DNA of 64,000 bases from Sphaerothrix gracilis (lineage in GTDB: Bacteria > Cyanobacteriota > Cyanobacteriia > Phormidesmidales > Phormidesmidaceae). The stretch is taken from assembly GCF_030405905.1 (NCBI RefSeq), contig NZ_JASATW010000002.1:299211-363210 (forward strand), read 5' to 3'. Below, piece after piece: positions 18,025 through 27,251 of the stretch; position 1 is the first letter of the stretch; the number at the start of each line of letters is the position of its first letter. A program made the translations under genes and the position numbers. Below the pieces are notes generated by a model. It did no database searches and was not told where the DNA came from. It worked only from the letters and a program-made list of their open reading frames with translations.

Positions 18025-18378
18025 TTACCGCCAGTTGCGCTCACCGTCTTCATCAGTGCGCGCCTGCCGGATGACATCAGATATCTCTTCAGCGTCTTTG
18101 ACGTGGTGTAGTGCTTCTTTCTCGCCATCACCTTCTTCAACCACGAAGTAGGTCGGCACCGTCACGTGATCGCCGGTGATGTCTGGAGCATCCACAGCAA
18201 CCTGCTTGGCTTTTTCTTCAAGCGACTTAGGACCATCAACGCGATCGCCCGGATTGACTGTCAAATCTTCGTTTTCAATCGCTTCTTTGTGAGCTTGCTT
18301 CTGCTCTGGAGAAACCTGCTCTGGAGAAGTTGGCTGCTGAATATGATTTTTTTCTTCAGGGGCGTTATGAGTAGCCAT
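18025..18378 (-). CDS. Small hydrophilic protein, unknown
   Basis: 117 residues, no hydrophobic segment, rich in Glu, Asp and Lys. The N-terminal 45 residues look disordered. A possible small folded part follows around TVPTYFVVEEGDGEKEALHH. Its ATG at 18378 lacks a strong ribosome binding site, but the hairpin terminator behind it and its even composition support a real gene. It sits among other stress-type small proteins. I do not recognise a family. Confidence 0.65.
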   Translation of the reverse strand: MATHNAPEEKNHIQQPTSPEQVSPEQKQAHKEAIENEDLTVNPGDRVDGPKSLEEKAKQVAVDAPDITGDHVTVPTYFVVEEGDGEKEALHHVKDAEEISDVIRQARTDEDGERNWR

Positions 18379-18632
18379 AATAATTTAATTAATCCGCTTA
18401 CTTCGTTGATTTATCTAGGGTTCATAGTAAGACAGTCAGCTAAATCACTACATCGCTCAAAGGAGGTAAGTTGCAGCTGATGCCAGTGCGAACCTTACTA
18501 ACAAACCTAATCAAGCCTAAAAGTTCTGTCGTTGGTTAGAGGTTGCTGATATTTTCTTCGCTGCAACAGGTTAATAGGCAATCGCTCTACAGCCGCGATC
18601 GCCCAAACCACCTAGCTATTCAGTGCAGCTTG

Positions 18633-18848
18633 CTAAACCTGCTCCCGATAGAGCGACTGCAACAAATTCTCTAGCTGATCTTCGGAACAACAGTCAACCA
18701 GCATCTCAAATACGTCAATCAGCTTAGCTGCCCGTTCTCCCATCAGCGGATTGAGATCCCAAACATCTTGCATCCACTCCCGCGCCGCTGTTTCATCAAA
18801 AATCAGACGCTCTATCAGTTGCTTCGCTTCAGGTTTAGAAAGCGGCAT
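18633..18848 (-). CDS. Small acidic helical protein, unknown
   Basis: 71 residues starting MPLSKPEAKQLIERL. It is predicted to be all helical and acidic, with a CC pair at the C-terminal third (LVDCCSEDQLENLL). No domain is recognised. It is soluble and stands alone between the 117-residue protein and the O-methyltransferase, all on the minus strand. Confidence 0.6.
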   Translation of the reverse strand: MPLSKPEAKQLIERLIFDETAAREWMQDVWDLNPLMGERAAKLIDVFEMLVDCCSEDQLENLLQSLYREQV

Positions 18849-18935
18849 CGGCTCACAATAACGCTACAAAACTCTATCCACAATACACCAGACCATTCTC
18901 TCCTTCCCGTCTATCACTCATCTCCGACTGCTGCC

Positions 18936-19598
18936 TCACTGCCGCCGCATCGCCAGCGTCAGCCCATCCCCCAGCGGCAGCAAACTTAAGGCCACTCGCT
19001 CATCCTGATGCAGCTTTTGATTTAGAGCGTGAATTTTTTTAGTGCGATTGTCCTGGTTTGGCTCCGCTACCCGGCCCGACCATAAAACATTGTCGATCGC
19101 AATCAAACCGCCCGGACGCAAAAGCTGCAGCGATCGCTCGTAGTAATTGTCGTAGTTACCCTTATCGGCATCGATGAAGGCAAAATCAAACGTACCAGCC
19201 GCGCCAGACTCTAGAAGCTGATCGAGGCTGTCGAGTGCAGGTGCTAGGCGCAAATCAATCTTGTCGGCCACTCCGGCCTGCTGCCAGTAGCGGCGAGCGA
19301 TCGCCGTATACTCCTCGCTGACATCGCAGGCCACCACCTTACCGTCTGCAGGCAAAGCCAAAGCCACTGCCAACGTGCTGTAGCCTGTAAATACGCCAAT
19401 TTCCAGCGTTTTTTTCGCCCCCATGAGCTGCACTAGCAGCGCCATAAACTGCCCCTGCTCTGGCGAGATCTGCATTTGGGCCATTGGCTGCTGCTGAGTT
19501 TCCTGACGAAGTTGCGTCATTAGCGCCGGTTCGCGCAGAGAATTATCGAGCAGATACTGGTAGAGGGAATCTGTCAGATTGAGGGTACGGCTAGACAT
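18936..19598 (-). CDS. Class I O-methyltransferase (caffeoyl-CoA OMT family)
   Basis: 220 residues from the ATG at 19598 (an in-frame TTG lies twelve codons upstream). It has the SAM-binding EIGVFTGYSTLAVA, the metal-binding FIDADKGNYDNY and IDNVLWSGRV motifs of the cation-dependent O-methyltransferase family (PF01596). The usual substrates are catechol-like compounds; the one here is unknown. The length is typical for the bacterial family. Confidence 0.93.
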   Translation of the reverse strand: MSSRTLNLTDSLYQYLLDNSLREPALMTQLRQETQQQPMAQMQISPEQGQFMALLVQLMGAKKTLEIGVFTGYSTLAVALALPADGKVVACDVSEEYTAIARRYWQQAGVADKIDLRLAPALDSLDQLLESGAAGTFDFAFIDADKGNYDNYYERSLQLLRPGGLIAIDNVLWSGRVAEPNQDNRTKKIHALNQKLHQDERVALSLLPLGDGLTLAMRRQ

Positions 19599-19700
19599 AA
19601 GCTGGCAATCATCCTGATCTAAGCGACCGAGCAATAGGGCTACCTATCGTACCAGCCTAGCGCCAATAACTGCTGGCTGTACCCGCGCTGAGCGATCGCG

Positions 19701-20060
19701 CTAATTGAGCGCCAAAAAGTCGGGTAGCTGCATCACATGAAAGTAGAACAGACCAACAATGACGGCGCTGTAGAGGGTGGAGGTGCCTAAGCTCAGCAGC
19801 AGATCCTGAGTGAAGTTGCGGCGGCGATCGCTAAAAAATAGATCGCCAGCCCCCCACTGCATCATCAAAAAGCCCAGCAGATTGGAGAGCCAATAGCCAG
19901 CGATTGTTCCTGGCAGCAGCCAGTCGGCATTGAACCAACTGACGCCGTAGCCAAATCCATAGGCAATGGGCAGGTTAAAAAAGAGATCGTTCCACCACGA
20001 CAGAGGCGACAGCATATAGCCCAAACCGACGATAAAGCCGCCCCACAACTTTTTCCGCAT
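19701..20060 (-). CDS. Small integral membrane protein
   Basis: 119 residues with three or four hydrophobic helices and many aromatic residues (PLSWWNDLFFNLPIAYGFGYG). The start ATG at 20060 overlaps the stop of the upstream SRPBCC gene as TGATG, so the two are translationally coupled. A GTG three codons earlier is possible. The family is not recognised; coupling suggests it works with the SRPBCC protein. Confidence 0.8.
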   Translation of the reverse strand: MRKKLWGGFIVGLGYMLSPLSWWNDLFFNLPIAYGFGYGVSWFNADWLLPGTIAGYWLSNLLGFLMMQWGAGDLFFSDRRRNFTQDLLLSLGTSTLYSAVIVGLFYFHVMQLPDFLALN

Positions 20061-20617
20061 CAGCCACACATAACTTGGCGCATCGTCTTCATATTGCCAG
20101 GTAAATCGTGCTGCATGGCCTGCTCAATCAAAAAGCCGGGAACTGGAATCAGCGCTGCCGCCTGTACCGCATAGGTCAGCAGCGTCCCCTGGCTAAAGGA
20201 CTGTAGCGTCAAGTCGGCAGAAAAATCTGAGAAAGTCCCTTTTTCCAGCCGAAACTGGAGCTGCTGTGCCTGCTTTTCAAACACCTTGAGATAAATTTCA
20301 ACTTCTGCCGTCAGCATTAGAAAATGCTTGCGCCCGCGCTGATAGAGTCTTCGCATTCCGGCTTTGCTGACGGACTCTAGGGTTTGACTCTGCACGATAT
20401 CGGGAAAATATTCGACCCAGCGAGGATAGTCAGTGAGCTGACTCCAAACCCGCTCCGGTAAAAGGGGCAGATACATCTGAGCCACAACCGCACCGCCGCC
20501 AAAGCGATAGGGTTTGGTTTGCGTGAGGACCTCCCCAGCGATGAGAGCCTGTTCTGCCGTTTGCAGCGGTTGGCGACAGGGCAAGTTGGACGCAAAGATT
20601 CCAGAAGTACTGACCAT
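20060..20617 (-). CDS. SRPBCC (START-like) cyclase/dehydrase-type protein
   Basis: 185 residues from the ATG at 20617, chosen because AGGAGG lies ten bases upstream; the open frame extends to 20740 without such a site. The core MYLPLLPERVWSQLTDYPRW, then FPDIV and a closing amphipathic helix, is the SRPBCC fold (polyketide-cyclase/coenzyme Q-binding type) with a ligand cavity. Cyanobacterial relatives are mostly uncharacterised. It is coupled to the membrane protein downstream. Confidence 0.82.
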   Translation of the reverse strand: MVSTSGIFASNLPCRQPLQTAEQALIAGEVLTQTKPYRFGGGAVVAQMYLPLLPERVWSQLTDYPRWVEYFPDIVQSQTLESVSKAGMRRLYQRGRKHFLMLTAEVEIYLKVFEKQAQQLQFRLEKGTFSDFSADLTLQSFSQGTLLTYAVQAAALIPVPGFLIEQAMQHDLPGNMKTMRQVMCG

Positions 20618-20841
20618 ATAGCAATTCCTCCTAACACCAGCTTGGGTCTTGTTCGCTTTAGCCACTTGAGTAATAGCGGCTTTACGATTCTTGACGAAAG
20701 CTCTTTGCCGTATTATCCCTAGTCTCGTAGGTAAAACCATCAGGCTAGGGTGATTTATCGTTAAATTTTTAATGAACTTTGAATAAATGCCAAAATAAAA
20801 GCGCTTTCATTTTTGAAAAACTGCATAATTTTTGACAACCT

Positions 20842-21033
20842 ATGAATTCTTCCTCAAATTTGGCGATTAGAATTTTTTTAACGACGCTGGGTGTTGTTTT
20901 AGTCCTAGCGGCTATTATCTTGCTGCTGAAGGGATTCGGGGTTATCAGTCAAATTCCTGGTTATGTCATTTGGGCTTTGGTGCTGATTGCGGTAGGGATT
21001 GGTATTTTGGGGGGACTGCGCGGCGGAGACTGA
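20842..21033 (+). CDS. Small two-helix membrane protein
   Basis: 63 residues with two hydrophobic helices (residues about 8-31 and 39-58) separated by a short GVISQIPGY turn. It resembles many short unnamed bacterial membrane proteins with a GGL or GGD tail. It begins at an ATG after an A/T-rich leader. A second small membrane protein follows 100 bp downstream. Confidence 0.65.
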   Translation: MNSSSNLAIRIFLTTLGVVLVLAAIILLLKGFGVISQIPGYVIWALVLIAVGIGILGGLRGGD

Positions 21034-21135
21034 GCCGCTATCGTTCCCGGTCAGTAAGTAAAGCAGAGGGGCCTGCGGCCAATCAAGTCAGAACTTAATA
21101 TAGATTGCCCAGTTCAAGGGCCAATTCAAAATCCT

Positions 21136-21315
21136 ATGATGTCTCGTTTTCAGTTTGATACTCAGCTCTTTTTAGGTGTCCTCGCTCTAACGGTAGTTGT
21201 CTGGCTGCTGCGCGGTTTAACCCTGCTAGCCTTTCTACCCGGCATAGTGCTGTGGATTTTAATCCTGCTGTGCTTTGGCAGTGGCATTTTTCTACTGCTG
21301 CGGCGTTTGCGCTAG
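21136..21315 (+). CDS. Small two-helix membrane protein
   Basis: 59 codons starting MMSRFQFDTQLFLG, with two hydrophobic helices and a basic C-terminus (LLLRRLR). ATGs at 21136 and 21139 are both possible. It was found by reading the gap between the previous small gene and the convergent yihY-type gene, whose stop codon is only eight bases away. No family is recognised. Confidence 0.5.
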   Translation: MMSRFQFDTQLFLGVLALTVVVWLLRGLTLLAFLPGIVLWILILLCFGSGIFLLLRRLR

Positions 21316-21322
21316 TTCCCAG

Positions 21323-22357
21323 CTAGGACGATTTACTAGAAGCCGTCAGGCTTTTACCAGACTGGGACGGGAATAAAGGTTTTACCCCCATTGCCCGGCC
21401 CACTGAGACGTTGAGCTGATCGCCGATCAAGAGCACCAGCGAGCTGAGATAGAGCCACAGCATTAGCACGATGACGGCTCCTACCGCTCCATAGACTCTG
21501 TTGTAATTACCAAACTGAGAGACATAGAGGCGAAATCCAGATGATAAGCCAGCCCAAGCTAGCGCCGCTAAGACTGCCCCTGGAATCAGCGGTTTTCCTG
21601 CAATCCAGCGGCTAGGGCCAAAGCGATAAATGAAAGCGATGGTAGTTGAGAGAATGCCTAAAGCCGTCGGCAAGCTCAGCCAGCGCCAAATTCTTAAAAT
21701 CCAATACTCTATGGTTTCGCCGCTCTGCAAGGCCAGTCTGAAAATAATAATTTCGCTAATCAAAAAGAGACTGGAGGCAATCACGATGAGCAAGATGGTA
21801 CCTGCAGTGAGTCCCAGGGAAACCAGTTTAGCTTTCCAAAAGGGGCGGGTCTGGCGGTTGGGGATTTGATGAATCTGATCTAAGGCCCGCATAGCAGCGC
21901 TGATAGCGCCGGAAGAAGCCCAAAGCGCTACCAGAAAGCTAATTGAAAACAAACTGCGGTTCTGACTGTTGCTAATCTCGCTGGCAAAGTTTTGGATCAA
22001 CGTTAGCGCTTCTTGAGGCGCAATTTCACTGAGCTGCCAGGCTAGCTGCTCGAAGGTTTTGCGCAGCGGCCCAATTAGGCCGATCGCGGTGAGAACGGCC
22101 AGAATAGAGGGAAATAGCCCCAACATTGAGTAGTAGGCCATTTCGGCTGCGAGTCCCGGTAGGCGCTGGTTGAAGGTGCAGCTAATGACCTCTCGAATGG
22201 TAGAGAAGTTGATATGACACAAAAATCGCCAAAAGGCTCGAATTGAAAGCGATCGCCTTAAACGACGCAGAGACATAGCCGGGAAGTACCCCAGGTAAAA
22301 TTTGGCTTGAAAGGTGTTACGGATAGCGGCATTTAACAGGGCAGTTCGCTCTTGCAT
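21323..22357 (-). CDS. YihY/BrkB-family membrane protein
   Basis: 344 residues with six membrane helices. The pattern GLAAEMAYYSMLGLFPSILA, then ALWASSGAISAAMRALDQ and YGAVGAVIVLMLWLYLSS, is the UPF0761 (YihY/virulence factor BrkB) signature. Its role is unclear; it was once annotated as RNase BN, wrongly. The start at 22357 has AGGA five bases upstream; an internal ATG at residue 28 is an alternative. Confidence 0.93.
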   Translation of the reverse strand: MQERTALLNAAIRNTFQAKFYLGYFPAMSLRRLRRSLSIRAFWRFLCHINFSTIREVISCTFNQRLPGLAAEMAYYSMLGLFPSILAVLTAIGLIGPLRKTFEQLAWQLSEIAPQEALTLIQNFASEISNSQNRSLFSISFLVALWASSGAISAAMRALDQIHQIPNRQTRPFWKAKLVSLGLTAGTILLIVIASSLFLISEIIIFRLALQSGETIEYWILRIWRWLSLPTALGILSTTIAFIYRFGPSRWIAGKPLIPGAVLAALAWAGLSSGFRLYVSQFGNYNRVYGAVGAVIVLMLWLYLSSLVLLIGDQLNVSVGRAMGVKPLFPSQSGKSLTASSKSS

Positions 22358-22804
22358 CAGTTCCTATCACCCACTGGCGAGGGATGGCGCTATGGAAAGC
22401 AGCTTCCATCACGCTAGTTGATTTAAATAGTAGAACTGATCTGAGAAATTACGGATTCTTCGGCCCCCTCTAATTAAGTTTTAGCGATTTATACGGGGCT
22501 GATAAACTCAAGCCGCAAGCTTTTTTGACTGGCACAGCAACAACTGTCCCGGCTGCTGCCTAGTTTTTAGCGGTCTGAATGTACGGAGAGCAAAAAGCAC
22601 ATTAGTACGCAGAGGCGATCGCCCATGAGGCTAAACAGCTTGCAACTGCCAGGTTGACAGTTAAAGCGGGCTGCTTGCAAAAAACAGCTAAAGAGCATCT
22701 ATCTCAGGAGGGAATTCTGGGCACATTTACTGGAAAGTGCTAGGATTTTTCCAATCTGCTATGTACTAGCAGCCTATCAAGCCTGCCAGATAGTGATTGT
22801 ACTT
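22358..22804. other. 447-bp region without a recognisable gene
   Basis: Neither strand has a convincing open frame. It should hold the promoters of the divergent yihY-type and DUF6679-like genes. CAGGAGGGAATTC near 22705 looks like a ribosome binding site but no start codon follows at the right distance. One HIP1 site is present. I see nothing else in it. Confidence 0.4.
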
Positions 22805-23107
22805 ATGGAACAAAAGCTCAGAGATTTGGTAAATCAGCCTCACGTGTGGCTTTATCTAAAAAGCAGCAGCGGCTGGTTTAAAGATGTTCATATTTTGGAT
22901 GTAAGTTCTGAGGTCGTCACCTTCCGCTATGAGCATGAGTCGGAGGAGGAAAAGCGGCTCTGGGAGAAGACAACTCGCCTAGAGAATGTGGCTGAGGTTG
23001 AGGTAAAGCTGCTAGCGATTCCTAAAGATGGAGAGCAAGTGGCCCAGCTCAAAGGACAGCTTTCAAACCTGTTGGAGCAAGACCATTATCGCCGCGATTT
23101 GAGCTAA
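22805..23107 (+). CDS. DUF6679-like small protein
   Basis: 100 residues from ATG at 22805 (GTG at 22793 is an alternative). The layout WLYLKSSSGWFKDVHILDVSSEVVT... followed by an acidic stretch, LWEKTTRLENVAEVEVKLLA, resembles a family of short cyanobacterial proteins (DUF6679) with a beta-rich, Sm-like core. Function is unknown. The family match is from memory of motifs and is moderate. Confidence 0.6.
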   Translation: MEQKLRDLVNQPHVWLYLKSSSGWFKDVHILDVSSEVVTFRYEHESEEEKRLWEKTTRLENVAEVEVKLLAIPKDGEQVAQLKGQLSNLLEQDHYRRDLS

Positions 23108-23124
23108 TAGTCCAAACAATAAAG

Positions 23125-23150
23125 CAGCTCTCTAGAAAACTAGAGAGCTG
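23125..23150. terminator. Perfect 11-bp hairpin between convergent genes
   Basis: CAGCTCTCTAG (23125-23135) pairs with CTAGAGAGCTG (23140-23150) around an AAAA loop. On the minus strand the tail is CTTTATTGTTTG, moderately T-rich. It lies between the DUF6679-like gene and the lipoprotein gene, so it can serve both. Confidence 0.75.
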
Positions 23151-23199
23151 TCAATGTTGAGTCTAGATTTTTCAACAGTCTGAAGGCTGAGAATCTAGG

Positions 23200-23394
23200 T
23201 TATTCCACCTCTTCGCCTTCCATCTCGCCTTCTTCCATCTCGCCCTCTTCCATCTCACCTTCCATGGCGCCCTCTTCCATAGGGGCTTCCTCAACGCCTT
23301 CTTCTACAGGTTCTTCAGTTGCTGTTTCACCACAGGCAACCGTTGTCACCATTAAACCTAGGAACAGCGGCAGCAATAGCAATAGTCTAGCCAT
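23200..23394 (-). CDS. Small acidic lipoprotein with Glu/Gly/Met repeats
   Basis: 64 residues. The signal peptide MARLLLLLPLFLGLMVTTVAC ends in a lipobox with Cys21, so it should be lipidated and held at the membrane. The mature part is nearly all Glu, Gly and Met, built from near-repeats of EEGEME. It has no enzyme feature. Such a tail could bind cations or simply be a spacer. The repeats may vary in number between strains. Confidence 0.7.
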   Translation of the reverse strand: MARLLLLLPLFLGLMVTTVACGETATEEPVEEGVEEAPMEEGAMEGEMEEGEMEEGEMEGEEVE

Positions 23395-23539
23395 GAGATT
23401 CTCCCACTTGCAAATGAATGACTTGAGACAGGGACAACAATTTGCACCTGACGCAGTATTGCAAGCAGCTCGAAATACAACATCTGTCTACCGCTAGAGA
23501 CACATATTTGTTTTGCGGCGATTAAAAGCCTAAGTGGAG

Positions 23540-24364
23540 CTATCGAGGGGCCGCCCGGAACAGGTGAGTATGAGCTGGACTGTACAACTGCGATCGCTGC
23601 TGAGTGGCTTCCAGGGCAGGGCTAATGATGTAAAGCGTGGTGCGGATTAGGTCTTCGGCCTCAGTGGTAGCGGCCATCTGCTGCAGCGGAACGACTCGAA
23701 TTTTCTCATCTTCCCAACCGACCCGAAAACAAATAGCCACAGGGGTTTCTGGCGCATAATGCTGCATCAGTTTGGCCTGAGCCGCCTCCACGTGGCGAGC
23801 GCTGAGATAGAGGCACAGACTGGCCTGATGGGCTGCCAGCGAAGCCAGTTCCTCAGCTTCAGGAACCTGAGTGCGACCGCTGATGCGGGTCAGAATGATT
23901 GACTGCACTAGGCCGGGAATTGTCAGTTCTAAATTGAGCTTGGCGGCGGCAGCCTGAAAAGCGCTAATACCTGGAACGACTTCAAAGGGAATATCGGCCT
24001 CGGCCAAAGCATAGATTTGCTCATTGATGGCGCTGTAGAGGCAAGGATCTCCAGAATGCAGCCGGACAACTGATTTATGGGCCTGAACCCGCTCAATCAT
24101 TAGGGGCAAAATTGCCTCCAGGGTCATACTGGCAGTGCCGATGCGCTCAGCCTCTGGCCGGGTCAGTGCCAGCATTGGCTGCGGCACTAAGGAATTGGCG
24201 TAGAGAATGACATCTGCCTGCATCAGCAGTCGCTGAGCTTTAACCGTGAGCAGTTCAGGATCGCCGGGACCAGCCCCCACAATGTAGACTGCCGGATAGA
24301 GAGCAGGTGAGGTTTGCGGTGAGGCGGACTGGGCACTGCGGACAGAAGAGTTGGCTGTAGACAT
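23540..24364 (-). CDS. cobM: Precorrin-4 C11-methyltransferase (CobM/CbiF)
   Basis: 274 residues from the ATG at 24364; a start at 24490 would add 42 residues unlike the family. It has the tetrapyrrole methylase motifs VYIVGAGPGDPELLTVKAQRLL, then HSGDPCLYSA and VPGISAFQAAAAKLNLELTIP, with the CobM-type order. It methylates C11 of precorrin-4 (or the cobalt form) in cobalamin-ring synthesis. No other cobalamin gene adjoins it, which is common in cyanobacteria where the pathway genes are scattered. Confidence 0.92.
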   Translation of the reverse strand: MSTANSSVRSAQSASPQTSPALYPAVYIVGAGPGDPELLTVKAQRLLMQADVILYANSLVPQPMLALTRPEAERIGTASMTLEAILPLMIERVQAHKSVVRLHSGDPCLYSAINEQIYALAEADIPFEVVPGISAFQAAAAKLNLELTIPGLVQSIILTRISGRTQVPEAEELASLAAHQASLCLYLSARHVEAAQAKLMQHYAPETPVAICFRVGWEDEKIRVVPLQQMAATTEAEDLIRTTLYIISPALEATQQRSQLYSPAHTHLFRAAPR

Positions 24365-24664
24365 ATCAAAAGAAAAACGGCGCGGACGGCTAGTTTTGTC
24401 AGCTCTAGGTAGAACCGAGTCGAAGCTTCGAGCTGAGTCGAGAAGACAAAATACTTTGTCAACCGCAGATCTCGAAGGCAGTCCTTTCATTAGAACTTAA
24501 TACAACTTGCCTTAGATAAAAAAGCGATGAAGTCTTAAGCGTTTTCCGGATTTAGGGCCGCGATCGCCGCAAAAGGGACTGGTAGATGCACCCTGATTAG
24601 GCCCCCAGAGACAACTCTGCGGGGCCTTTTTTTGCTTTCACGAGTTGTCGTCGTTTCAGGTAGC
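24365..24664. other. Region upstream of cobM with a possible small RNA
   Basis: Apart from the possible cobM N-terminal extension, it has no gene. It ends with a strong rightward terminator (24600-24633). No cobalamin-riboswitch core was recognised on the minus strand. A small rightward transcript of roughly 100 bases ending at that terminator is the simplest explanation. Confidence 0.4.
24600..24633 (+). terminator. Strong intrinsic terminator without an obvious gene
   Basis: GGCCCC plus CAGAG pairs with CTCTG plus GGGGCC around ACAA, with one bulged C, followed by seven T at 24627-24633 on the plus strand. The nearest plus-strand gene upstream is over 1 kb away. The adjoining genes on both sides are on the minus strand, and the T tract has the wrong orientation for them. 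Confidence 0.8.
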
Positions 24665-27019
24665 TCAGTTCTGCCAGGTGTATTTAGCCAAAACCGATAC
24701 TAGTTCGGCAGAGTTGATTGGCTTGCTGAGATATCCCTGCATCCCAGCTTCTAGGCAGCGATCGCGATCGCCCGCCATCACCAAAGCCGTCATGGCAACA
24801 ATGGGAATACTGCGCCAATTTGGATTTTGGCGAATTTGGCGCGTAATTTCGATGCCGTCGGTCTTAGGCAGGTGAATGTCCATCAGGATCAGCATGGGCC
24901 GATGGGTTTGCAACCACTCCAGCGCTAAGTGACCGTTGAGGACATGGTGGGTTGTGTAGCCCCAGTATTTCAGCATGTGCTCTAGCAGCATCGCATTGAC
25001 TGGGTGATCTTCCACCAGCAAGACTTCGCCAGTCTGTCGGGGTGTATCCGGCTGAGCAAATGAGGTGTGATTTAAACCGCGATCGCTGGTATCGGCCTGC
25101 TGGAGCTCAAATTGGGTTTCTGAAGGCCCTGAAACAGGAAGATAGACGGTAAAGCGGCTACCTTGATTGACGGCAGACACCACGCTGACATCGCCCCCAT
25201 GCAGCTTGGCGAGCTTATAGGTCAGGGCCAAGCCCAGTCCGGTGCCCTCATGCTGACGAGACAAAGAGCTGTCTAGCTGCTGAAACGGCTGGAACAACAA
25301 GGACTGCTGCTCAGAGGGAATGCCAATTCCCTGATCCCAAACGGTCAGGTGAATTTTATGCTTAACCTGCTTGGCGACTAGGCCAACAGCTCCCCCCCGC
25401 CGAGAAAACTTGACGGCATTGGATAGCAGGTTGAGCAGCATTTGCCGAATCCGCAATTCATCCCCCTGAAGGCTGGGTAGATCAGGCTCAATGTCCAGTT
25501 CCAGAGCAATCTCTTTAGCGGTAGCCTGAGCGCTAATCATATTCAGCGCGTTTTGGCAGACCCCGGCAATGGAGACAGCCGCCACGTTGAGAACCATCTG
25601 ACCGGCCTCAATCTTGGAGAGATCAAGGACTTCATTGATAAGGCTGAGTAAATGCTCGCCGCTCTGGTAGATTTGCTGCACGTAGAGGTGCTGGCGCTCA
25701 TTCAGCGGCCCAAAAATCTGCTGTTCTAGCAGCGAAGAAAAGCCCAAAATTGAGGTCATGGGAGTTCGTAGCTCGTGGGACATATTGGCTAAGAACTCAG
25801 ACTTCATGCGGCTGGCCCGTTCTAGCTCTAAGTTTTTAGACGCTAGCTCGGCCTTGATCTGCTCTAGCTGGGTAATATCTCGATAAATCAGCGAGACGGC
25901 GGTTGGCTGGTTATTTTCATTGCAAACGGGACCGACTGAAACTAAGGCAGTAAAGGTTTTGCCATTTTCGCGCTGACAAACCACTTGCCCGCTCCAACCG
26001 CCCTGCTGCGCCTGCTCAATTAGCCAGCCCGACTGGGCCGCGCTAGGATAAAACACCTCGGCGGACTGGTGCATTAACGCTGCAGGCGATCGCCCTAAAA
26101 TGCGCTGGGTCGCTAAGTTAGCATAGAGAATTTTGCCGGTCAGGTCAGTAATGACAACGCTGTCGTTGGCGGCATCTAGCGCTTTGGAGAACATCTGTAG
26201 CTGTCGTTCAAAACGCTTGCGTTCAGTGATGTCGCGGCCAATTCCTAATCCGCCAATGAGCTGGCCATCCCGGTAGAGCAGGCGGCCATTTACCTCGACG
26301 CAGATGCGGCTGCCCCCTTTCTGCAAAAGCGTAAACTCATAGTCCCGTAGCTCCCCGGTTAGCAGCAAATTATTGAAAGCTTTGCTGGTGGACTGACGCG
26401 ATTCGGGGGCAACGAATTCTAGATAGGGTTTGCCAATGATGTCTGCTTCTTCACCGCCAAAGAGCTTCGTGCCGTAGCTGTTGATAAAAGAAAAGCGCCC
26501 CTCTAAATCGAGGGTATAAACCACGTCGTTGGCCGTCTCCACGTAGGCCCGAAACAGGTCGTCAGTGATTTGGGCCGCAGCCTCCTCCGGCAAAGCGGGG
26601 GGGACTTCAGGGGGGGCTTCCTCAGCTTCAGTGAGGCGACCGATACAGATAGCACCTGTAATCTCCTGGTCCTGTCGCAGCAGACTGGCATTAATAGCGA
26701 GGGTGAGCGTTTGTTCTGAAGCCGTACTGAGCCATAAAGTCTGATTCTGCAGGGATCCCCGCGTCAGTAACCGCACCACCATCTGCTGCGCTCGCAGCTT
26801 AAACCGCCAAGGAATTAGCTCTAGCAGCGATCGCCCTAGCAGTTCTGCCGGTGTGCGTTCCAATTGCTGAGCGCCATAGGCATTGATATAGCGAATTTCC
26901 CCGTCGGTATTAATGGCAAAAACGATATCGTTAGCCGCATCTAAATAGGTAGATAAGCAGGTTGCTGAAAGTGGTTGGGGTTCAGTAGGAGTTGGCGGGG
27001 TCAATTCTTCGGCAGACAT
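24665..27019 (-). CDS. Triple-PAS hybrid histidine kinase
   Basis: 784 residues, soluble. Three PAS domains are visible, each opening with a similar A-A-N/T-D motif (LDAANDIVFAINTDGEI, VETANDVVYTLDLEG, LDAANDSVVITDLTG). The kinase core follows with H415 in LANMSHELRTPM, NLLSNAVKFSRRGG and GTGLGLALTYKLA. A C-terminal receiver domain has the phospho-acceptor D714 in LILMDIHLP. The repeated PAS openings suggest internal duplication. Its output partner is not nearby. Signal unknown; PAS domains often bind small ligands or sense redox or light. Confidence 0.94.
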   Translation of the reverse strand: MSAEELTPPTPTEPQPLSATCLSTYLDAANDIVFAINTDGEIRYINAYGAQQLERTPAELLGRSLLELIPWRFKLRAQQMVVRLLTRGSLQNQTLWLSTASEQTLTLAINASLLRQDQEITGAICIGRLTEAEEAPPEVPPALPEEAAAQITDDLFRAYVETANDVVYTLDLEGRFSFINSYGTKLFGGEEADIIGKPYLEFVAPESRQSTSKAFNNLLLTGELRDYEFTLLQKGGSRICVEVNGRLLYRDGQLIGGLGIGRDITERKRFERQLQMFSKALDAANDSVVITDLTGKILYANLATQRILGRSPAALMHQSAEVFYPSAAQSGWLIEQAQQGGWSGQVVCQRENGKTFTALVSVGPVCNENNQPTAVSLIYRDITQLEQIKAELASKNLELERASRMKSEFLANMSHELRTPMTSILGFSSLLEQQIFGPLNERQHLYVQQIYQSGEHLLSLINEVLDLSKIEAGQMVLNVAAVSIAGVCQNALNMISAQATAKEIALELDIEPDLPSLQGDELRIRQMLLNLLSNAVKFSRRGGAVGLVAKQVKHKIHLTVWDQGIGIPSEQQSLLFQPFQQLDSSLSRQHEGTGLGLALTYKLAKLHGGDVSVVSAVNQGSRFTVYLPVSGPSETQFELQQADTSDRGLNHTSFAQPDTPRQTGEVLLVEDHPVNAMLLEHMLKYWGYTTHHVLNGHLALEWLQTHRPMLILMDIHLPKTDGIEITRQIRQNPNWRSIPIVAMTALVMAGDRDRCLEAGMQGYLSKPINSAELVSVLAKYTWQN

Positions 27020-27251
27020 AGCTTAGAAGTAGCACGGATAAAGTGTAGGCAGACGCGATCGCGTTGTTGCAATCCACTAAGAACTTCAGGGGTAAGTCCG
27101 CCAAATCAGGCTATCTAGCAGACAATTTAACCAAGTGGGCGCGCAGGCATAAACAAGCGTAACAATCTCCGGAAAAGCGGCTGTTACCGGATGAAGAAAA
27201 TAGGGGATCTATGTCTAGACCTAATCACGATAGATAAGGACGGCAAAAGCG

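Noticed and set aside
24365..24664. Cobalamin riboswitch upstream of cobM
   Set aside because: I could not find the conserved B12-box core (GCCACTG-type) on the minus strand.
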